From: a bacterium
GTDB lineage: Bacteria; BMS3Abin14
NCBI GenBank assembly: GCA_020352595.1
Contig: CP070682.1
Span: 1,593,744-1,607,683 of the forward strand
Length of the DNA stretch: 13,940 nt
Reading direction: 5' to 3'
Each line of letters opens with the position of its first letter. Positions within the stretch are counted from its first letter, which is position 1. The notes under the pieces were generated by a model. That model was not told the origin of the DNA. It saw nothing but the letters and a program-made list of their open reading frames with translations, and did no database searches. Shown in pieces: positions 9,387 to 13,940 of this stretch. The position numbers were made by a program, and so were the translations under genes.

Positions 9387-9878
9387 CTACTTCCTGCCCG
9401 AGTAAAGCCTGCTGAGCCTCTTCTTCACCCCTGGCGGCACCAGTGTACCCACATTACCGCCCAGACCCGCGATCTCCTTGACGAAACTGGAACTCAGGCA
9501 GGCGTAATCCTCTGCGCTTATCATGAAAAAGGTCTCCACCCCCGGCTCCAGCCGCCTGTTCATGAGGGCCATCTGGGATTCGTACTCGAAATCGGACACG
9601 GCCCTCAGACCTCTGATGATGATCTTTGCGGAGTGCTTTTTCACCGCGTCGATGAGAAGTCCGTGGAACGGCTCCACCCGGACCGTCCCGGGGATCCTTT
9701 TGACCGCCTCCCTGACCATGCTCACCCTCTCGTCCAGGTTGAAGAGGGGGGCCTTTTTGGTGTCCCCCGCCACGAGGACGATGACTTTGGGGAAAATGGA
9801 GGCGGACCGTCTGATCAGGTCGATGTGGCCATTGGTTATGGGATCGAAAGTACCGGGATAAATGGCGATGGTTTTCAA
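9387..9878 (-). CDS. coaD: Phosphopantetheine adenylyltransferase
   Basis: CoaD catalyses the fourth step of coenzyme A synthesis, joining 4'-phosphopantetheine and ATP to give dephospho-CoA. The protein is 163 residues, the standard length. It has the nucleotidyltransferase motif [10 protein letters not shown] (9-18), a central [15 protein letters not shown] segment carrying the substrate arginines, and SSSFVKEIA near the C terminus. The start is TTG at 9878, directly after the rsmD TGA, with GGGGAGG five nt ahead. An ATG at 9882 is in another frame and gives a non-homologous protein, so TTG is the right choice. The rsmD-coaD pairing is widespread in bacteria. Confidence 0.96.
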   Translation of the reverse strand: MKTIAIYPGTFDPITNGHIDLIRRSASIFPKVIVLVAGDTKKAPLFNLDERVSMVREAVKRIPGTVRVEPFHGLLIDAVKKHSAKIIIRGLRAVSDFEYESQMALMNRRLEPGVETFFMISAEDYACLSSSFVKEIAGLGGNVGTLVPPGVKKRLSRLYSGRK

Positions 9879-10442
9879 TCATTCCTCCCCGCTATTTTCC
9901 AAGGTCAGAAGCGTGACGCGGGTGCTGCCGTACCTTCTGCTGTCGGCGATCCTCAGTCCGGGAGGCACAGGACCCGGCTCCACTCCCGAGGCCTGCTCCA
10001 GGACGATGAGGCTTCCCTGCAGGGATTTAGCATGTTTGGTGAGGGCCAGCAAGGTCAAAGTCCCCTGGTCGCTGCCGTAGGGCGGGTCCAGGAAGACAAG
10101 ATCGAAGGGATCCAGGGTCTCCTGGCCTTTGAGAAACGGGAGGACCGGGGATCTGACGATCCTGGATACCCCTTCAAAACCGCAGCCGGTGATGTTCTCC
10201 CTGATGTGTCTCAACGCTGTCTGGTCCTTCTCGACGAAGACGGATAAGGACGCTCCACGACTCAGCGCCTCGAGCCCCATGGCACCCGTTCCCGCGTACA
10301 GGTCCAGGACCCTGGCTCCCTCGACCCTTGATCCGATGATGGAGAAAATGGATTCGCGGACACGGTCCGATGTCGGGCGGGTCCTGGATCCCCTCGGACA
10401 TCTCAGCCTGCGCCCTTTGGCCGTCCCCGCGATGATCCTCAT
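9879..10442 (-). CDS. rsmD: 16S rRNA (guanine(966)-N2)-methyltransferase
   Basis: RsmD methylates G966 of 16S rRNA in the small ribosomal subunit. The protein has 187 residues from ATG 10442, typical for the family. MRIIAGTAKGRRL is the characteristic N terminus, followed by RPTSDRVRESIF (22-33), the AdoMet-binding loop VLDLYAGTGAMGLEALSRGA (45-64), an acidic position in FVEKD, and the catalytic DPPY at 119-122. The frame stays open 84 nt further upstream, but that extension shows no family features and is left out. It abuts coaD directly, suggesting coupled translation. Confidence 0.94.
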   Translation of the reverse strand: MRIIAGTAKGRRLRCPRGSRTRPTSDRVRESIFSIIGSRVEGARVLDLYAGTGAMGLEALSRGASLSVFVEKDQTALRHIRENITGCGFEGVSRIVRSPVLPFLKGQETLDPFDLVFLDPPYGSDQGTLTLLALTKHAKSLQGSLIVLEQASGVEPGPVPPGLRIADSRRYGSTRVTLLTLENSGEE

Positions 10443-10577
10443 GGCAGTCCAGTCCGCTGTACGCCGTTCAGGGTTCACCCATCTGATCCCGGACCAGGGA
10501 AATGCCCGGAAAGGAGATGGCGCCATCCTCCATCATCTCGGCCCGCTGGATCGTGCTATGGACACTCCGTGCTTTCT

Positions 10578-11642
10578 TCAGAACGGCGTGAAATCCTGCC
10601 CCGGCTTCAGGGACTGGACGTATGCGGCCAGGAGCTTGGCCGCGTTCTCCATGTCGTTGAGGTCCACCATCTCCACCGGCGTGTGCATGTACCGGTTGGG
10701 TATGCTGACCAGCCCTGCAGCAACTCCGCTCCTCGTCAGCTGGATCACGTTGGCGTCCGTTCCCGTGGCTCTGGGTGCTGGTTCCACCTGGTGGGGTATC
10801 TTCCGCGCCCCCGCCAGCTTCATGAGCCCCTCGAACACCCTCGGATTGATGTTTGGCCCCCGGGCGATGACAGGTCCCTTCCCCAGGGACACCTCCCCGA
10901 CCTGCTTCTTCTCCACGTCCGGGTGGTCCGAGGCAAAGGTCACGTCCACGGCTATCCCCACCTCCGGGTCTATGCCGAAGGCGCTGGTCTTGCCGCCCCT
11001 GAGGCCCAGCTCCTCCTGCACCGTTGAGACCCCGTAAACGGCGGCTCTGATCTTCACCCCTCTAAGCAGCCTGAGGACCTCCGAAACCGTGAAGCTGCCC
11101 GCCTTGTCGTCGAAAGCCCTCCCTATGACCTTCGAGCCATCGAGAACCTCGAACCCGTCAGGGAAGGTCACCGGATCGCCCAGAGCGACCCTCTTCTCGG
11201 CTTCCTTGCGGTCCTTGGCCCCGATATCGATCCACAGCTGGTGCCACTCGAGTTTCTGCGAGGCCCTTGCCTGAGGATCGATGAGATGAATGGGCTTCCT
11301 GCCCACCACCCCGGCAACGGGACCTTTGGCTGCGTGGATGATGACCCGCCTGGCGGGAACCAGGTGGATGTCCACTCCCCCGATGCTCGCGAAGGAGATG
11401 TACCCGTCGTCGGAAATGTACTTGACCATGAAACCGATCTCGTCGTTGTGACCCGCGAGCATGATCCGCGGGCTGCCCCCTGGATTGAGAACGGCGATGC
11501 AGTTGCCGTGCACGTCCACCCGGATCTCATCGGCGAAATGGGAGGTCCTCTCCATCCACAGCTTCTGCGCCGGTCCCTCAAACCCCGAAGGGCTGGGTGC
11601 GGCGATGAGTTCCTTGAGAAAGTTGACCGATTCCTTGCGCAT
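10578..11642 (-). CDS. M42-family metallo-aminopeptidase
   Basis: M42 enzymes (tetrahedral aminopeptidases, FrvX/YsdC-like, formerly annotated endoglucanases) remove N-terminal residues from peptides in the cytoplasm using two metal ions. The 354-residue protein has the full ligand set: His65 and Asp67 in GHNDEIGF, Asp178 in FDDKAG, the Glu210-Glu211 pair in QEELGLRG, Asp233 in VDVTF and His320 in MHTPVE. ATG 11642 is chosen because AAAGGA lies six nt ahead. An in-frame TTG at 11660 would add six residues, but the ribosome-binding site falls inside that extension. It is flanked by gaps of about 135-150 nt and is probably its own unit. Residue specificity cannot be deduced. Confidence 0.92.
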   Translation of the reverse strand: MRKESVNFLKELIAAPSPSGFEGPAQKLWMERTSHFADEIRVDVHGNCIAVLNPGGSPRIMLAGHNDEIGFMVKYISDDGYISFASIGGVDIHLVPARRVIIHAAKGPVAGVVGRKPIHLIDPQARASQKLEWHQLWIDIGAKDRKEAEKRVALGDPVTFPDGFEVLDGSKVIGRAFDDKAGSFTVSEVLRLLRGVKIRAAVYGVSTVQEELGLRGGKTSAFGIDPEVGIAVDVTFASDHPDVEKKQVGEVSLGKGPVIARGPNINPRVFEGLMKLAGARKIPHQVEPAPRATGTDANVIQLTRSGVAAGLVSIPNRYMHTPVEMVDLNDMENAAKLLAAYVQSLKPGQDFTPF

Positions 11643-11792
11643 GGGAGTTCCTTTCAACAATGGTCCTTCAGTTTTTTAAGATTCAATGGTCAGCGGGAAT
11701 GTGTCCCGTTTCCCGGCCTCCAGGTTCAAGAGATCTCCATCTTCAACACCGGCGTGACGACAGCCTCCCCCTGCAGGTTCCACCCGGCTGTA

Positions 11793-12551
11793 TCACGCAG
11801 ACTGCATCCCACCCGTCCAGACCCGGCGTACGAGCTCCGGCAGGATATCTCCTGCCTTGCCCAGGATCGTCGCGTTGGCCTCTCCCGTCAGGGGTGTGGG
11901 GTCGAGATTGACCTCCAGGACGTAGCCGCCACCGCGCAGGGCGGCGTAGGAGAGGGAGGCGGCCGGCTGGACCATCCCGGATGTGCCGGCGACGATGAAC
12001 ATGTCACTGCCGCCTGCTCGCACGTAGGCCTTCTCCAGCAGTGCCGTGTCGAGGCTCTCCCCGAACCATACGACGGCCGGTCTCATGAAGGCGCCGCAGG
12101 CCTCACACGTTACGATGCCTTCCTCCTCCTCCAGCGGCGCGGAGGCCGGGCAGACGGAACAGCGCGCCTCGCAGAGGTTCCCGTGGATCTCCAGGACCTC
12201 CCTGCTGCCGGCCCTCCTGTGGAGCCCGTCAACGTTCTGGGTGATAAGAGTGAAATTCTCGATCCTTTTCTCCATCTCCACCAGAGCCAGGTGAGCGGGG
12301 TTGGGCGACGCGTTCCTGACGATGCCGCGACGCCAGTGATACCAGTCCCACACGAGTTTCGGGTCGGCTGAAAAGGCCTGTGGCGTCGCCAGCTGCTCCG
12401 GCCTGTGGTTCTTCCACAGCCCGTCTTTCCCGCGGAAGGTGGGCAACCCGCTCTCCGCTGAGACGCCCGCCCCCGTGAGCACCGCAAGGGAGCCGGCCGT
12501 CTTCAGTCTTTCGAGGGCCTCCGCGGGGATCTCGATCCTGGTTTCCGGCAA
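11793..12551 (-). CDS. cobB: Sir2-family NAD-dependent protein deacylase
   Basis: Sirtuins remove acyl groups from protein lysines, consuming NAD+ and giving O-acyl-ADP-ribose and nicotinamide. From TTG 12551 the protein has 252 residues. GAGVSAESGLPTFRG (27-41) and TQNVDGLH (104-111) form the NAD site, His123 in EIHGN is the catalytic base, and CSVC (131-134) with CEAC (149-152) is a zinc site. Tyr71 and Arg74 in WYHWRR match the Tyr-x-x-Arg pair that lets class III sirtuins (SIRT5, CobB) act on succinyl- and malonyl-lysine. The frame extends upstream through the amidohydrolase gene, but that part is not sirtuin-like. The only reasonable start just before the conserved domain is TTG 12551, five nt after the neighbouring stop and preceded by GGGGGGG and GGAAGG. 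Start position is moderately certain; family is secure. Confidence 0.92.
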   Translation of the reverse strand: MPETRIEIPAEALERLKTAGSLAVLTGAGVSAESGLPTFRGKDGLWKNHRPEQLATPQAFSADPKLVWDWYHWRRGIVRNASPNPAHLALVEMEKRIENFTLITQNVDGLHRRAGSREVLEIHGNLCEARCSVCPASAPLEEEEGIVTCEACGAFMRPAVVWFGESLDTALLEKAYVRAGGSDMFIVAGTSGMVQPAASLSYAALRGGGYVLEVNLDPTPLTGEANATILGKAGDILPELVRRVWTGGMQSA

Positions 12552-12556
12552 CCTTC

Positions 12557-13303
12557 CTACCCCCCCGTCAAGGAAAGGACGTTCCCCGAGAGGATGGCCA
12601 TCCTGTCCTCCTCGCTGATGTTGAGCTTCCTGATCCGATCCACGCTCCATGCCGGGCTGCCATACGGATAATCGGAACCGCAGAGGAACTTCTCGGCGCC
12701 GTAGCGCCGGACCAGTTCCTCCCCGACCCATGCCAGGCTCAGATCGAACAGGACGTTGGGTTTGTCCCCCACGGCCGCCAGCACGCGTTCGGAACCGCCG
12801 TTCAGACCTCCCATGTGCGGGATGATGACGGTGACCTCAGGATAGAGCTCCACGAACTGGACCGTGATGTCGAAGTGCTCCTCGAAATTCACGGGGATGC
12901 CCATTTCGCGTACCTTTTCCATAAGGTCGGCCATCCTCGGTTCGGTGAGGACCTCCCGTATCTTCGCCTCGTTCATGCCGAGGTAGGTCCCGCCTGTATC
13001 ATGGCCGGGGGTGAACCAGCAGTGCCACTTGATACCCCGGAAAGGCTTGAGCACCTCCGGGTCCGGCAGTTGCGGGAATGGCCGATTTCCGCTGTAGGCG
13101 TTGCCTCCTATGTAATAGAAAGGGATGTGCCGGGTCCTGGCCGCCACCTCCAGGACATACCTGTTGTCATCCGGGATGTCCGCGCTCTCCGGATCCGCGA
13201 ACACCACAGCCCTGTCTACCCCGGCCCTTTGGAGGACGTCCTCCACCCGTTCCAGCGGCAGGTGCCTGCGCCCTATATGGACGTGTGCGTCAATGATCTC
13301 CAT
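12557..13303 (-). CDS. TIM-barrel amidohydrolase (Amidohydro_2 family)
   Basis: This is a 248-residue metal-dependent hydrolase of the amidohydrolase 2 superfamily, which contains decarboxylases (ACMSD-like) and lactonases as well as hydrolases. DAHVHIG (5-11) supplies the first two metal histidines (7 and 9). His143 in NFEEHFD, His163 in IPHMGG and Asp211 in LCGSDYPYG complete the expected set. At about 250 residues it is shorter than ACMSD-type enzymes (about 330). ATG 13303 is chosen because MEIIDAHVHIG is a normal start and AAGGA lies shortly upstream; the frame can be read 20 codons further to a GTG, but that extension is unlike the family. It is closely linked to the downstream sirtuin gene. 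Substrate unknown. Confidence 0.85.
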   Translation of the reverse strand: MEIIDAHVHIGRRHLPLERVEDVLQRAGVDRAVVFADPESADIPDDNRYVLEVAARTRHIPFYYIGGNAYSGNRPFPQLPDPEVLKPFRGIKWHCWFTPGHDTGGTYLGMNEAKIREVLTEPRMADLMEKVREMGIPVNFEEHFDITVQFVELYPEVTVIIPHMGGLNGGSERVLAAVGDKPNVLFDLSLAWVGEELVRRYGAEKFLCGSDYPYGSPAWSVDRIRKLNISEEDRMAILSGNVLSLTGG

Positions 13304-13430
13304 GTTCTGCTTCCTTTCCAGCCGGCACTGCCATATGGCTGCGTGCCGTTCGGCGTGCGCCACCGGGTCCGCACGCGGGTCCCGGCCTACCCTGGGCTCT
13401 CACAACACCCGTTCCATCCCGGGCGCGTGT

Positions 13431-13814
13431 TCATCTCCCTCTTCCGGGTTCGTAGGTGGCCGATGCCGTTTCCGATTCGCTGACCGTCACCGATTCCACC
13501 TCCACTCCCTCCACGGACAGCCTCTCTTCGGCGAGCTTCCAGATGAACCGGGCGATGTTTTCCGAGGACGGGCTATCTTTCGTGAAGGCCGGATGACTGT
13601 TGAGGTCGCTGTGGTCCAGCTGTCCAATGATCTCCTTCAGGACCCCCTTCAGGCGGCCGAAGTCCACCAGCATGCCCGCTTCGTCCAGATTCTGCCCTAC
13701 GACACGCAGGGTTACGCGAAAATTGTGGCCATGGAGCGCCTCGCATTTGCCCCCGCTTCCCACAAGGCGGTGAGCCGCCGCGAAGCCGTCCCTGACGGAC
13801 AATCGGTAGCTCAT
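13431..13814 (-). CDS. queD: 6-pyruvoyl-tetrahydropterin synthase / QueD family
   Basis: QueD (6-carboxy-5,6,7,8-tetrahydropterin synthase) converts 7,8-dihydroneopterin triphosphate in the queuosine pathway; close homologues serve in pterin or folate synthesis. The 127-residue length is normal. Zinc ligands His15 (FAAAHRL), His28 and His30 (ALHGHNF), the catalytic Cys24 in GGKCEALHG, LVDFGRLK (49-56), LDHSDLN and PSSENIA are present. ATG 13814 overlaps the upstream gene's TGA as ATGA, with GGAG sequences ahead, so it is translationally coupled. queC, queE and queF are not in the window, so the exact pterin product is an inference. Confidence 0.9.
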   Translation of the reverse strand: MSYRLSVRDGFAAAHRLVGSGGKCEALHGHNFRVTLRVVGQNLDEAGMLVDFGRLKGVLKEIIGQLDHSDLNSHPAFTKDSPSSENIARFIWKLAEERLSVEGVEVESVTVSESETASATYEPGRGR

Positions 13815-13940
13815 CTCGTCTCCACTCCCGCACCGCCGATCCTCACGACGCGGTACCTCTCCGCCAGTGTCGACAGCCAGCGCTTCTTCTCTGCCCTGAA
13901 CATCTCGTCAGTCAGTTGTGACTTTATGGTCTCCCACGCC
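13811..13940 (-). CDS. C-terminal fragment of an unidentified protein (5' end beyond window)
   Basis: The last 42 codons of a gene entering from the right edge are open and end in TGA (13813-13811), overlapping queD by 4 nt. The tail is charged and looks helical, with AWETIKSQL, EMFRAEKKRWLSTLAERYRV and a short GGAGVETR end. The pattern of a helix rich in Lys, Arg and Glu ending in WLxxLxERY resembles C termini of SurA/PpiC-type peptidyl-prolyl isomerases. That resemblance is weak and I do not name the gene on this basis. Confidence 0.6.
   Translation of the reverse strand, partial: AWETIKSQLTDEMFRAEKKRWLSTLAERYRVVRIGGAGVETR

Noticed and set aside
10516..10527. 12-nt palindrome gatggcgccatc upstream of rsmD
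   Set aside because: It is an isolated short palindrome in GC-rich DNA, with no adjacent promoter elements or second copy seen.
10468..10536. Small 22-codon frame (ATG 10536 to TGA 10468, minus strand) between the M42 peptidase and rsmD
   Set aside because: There is no clear ribosome-binding site and no recognisable product. The length is within chance for this base composition, although the frame stays open further upstream.
11241..12371. 376-codon plus-strand open frame opposite the M42 peptidase and sirtuin genes
   Set aside because: It crosses two conserved antisense genes and their gap, and has no motif of its own.
13304..13430. 127-nt gap between queD and the amidohydrolase gene, examined for a terminator or promoter
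   Set aside because: No T-run hairpin or convincing -35/-10 pair was visible; I see nothing supportable beyond the ribosome-binding site of the amidohydrolase.

Overview
The window is about 13.9 kb of GC-rich bacterial DNA. All supported genes lie on the minus strand, so transcription runs from the right edge to the left. It is densely packed: several neighbours overlap by 4 nt or sit within 20 nt. Gene content (malic enzyme, Ni-pincer lactate racemase family, phosphate acetyltransferase, sirtuin, QueD, RsmD/CoaD) and a palindromic GCTGAAAAAGTCC / GGACTTTTTCAGC intergenic element suggest an anaerobic Deltaproteobacteria-like organism (Desulfobacterota or Syntrophobacterales type). That assignment is inference. 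There are no tRNA or rRNA genes, transposases, CRISPR arrays or phage genes.

Layout in transcription order: (1) the C-terminal end of an unidentified protein, overlapping queD (6-pyruvoyl-tetrahydropterin synthase family) by 4 nt; (2) a TIM-barrel amidohydrolase followed 5 nt later by a Sir2 deacylase with the Tyr-x-x-Arg signature of desuccinylases; (3) an M42 metallo-aminopeptidase; (4) a housekeeping cluster of rsmD, coaD, pta and an aspartate aminotransferase; (5) a tightly coupled four-gene run of FAH-family hydrolase, PdxA/PdxA2 dehydrogenase, periplasmic substrate-binding protein and LarA-type racemase; (6) a 467-nt intergenic region with several inverted repeats and a candidate promoter; (7) a malic enzyme gene running off the left edge.

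The most unusual object is the left-edge gene. A single open frame carries one complete malic enzyme unit (about 427 residues), a Pro5-Arg-Lys3 linker, and a second malic enzyme unit that continues past the edge. No stop codon separates the units. Each has a different deviation in its catalytic motifs: the first has HNDQHGG instead of HDDQHGT, and the second has YLPPEA instead of YTPGVA. The four-gene FAH/PdxA/SBP/LarA run is the second point of interest. It looks like an uptake and catabolic module for a hydroxy acid or sugar acid, but no permease, kinase or Lar cofactor genes are present in the window.
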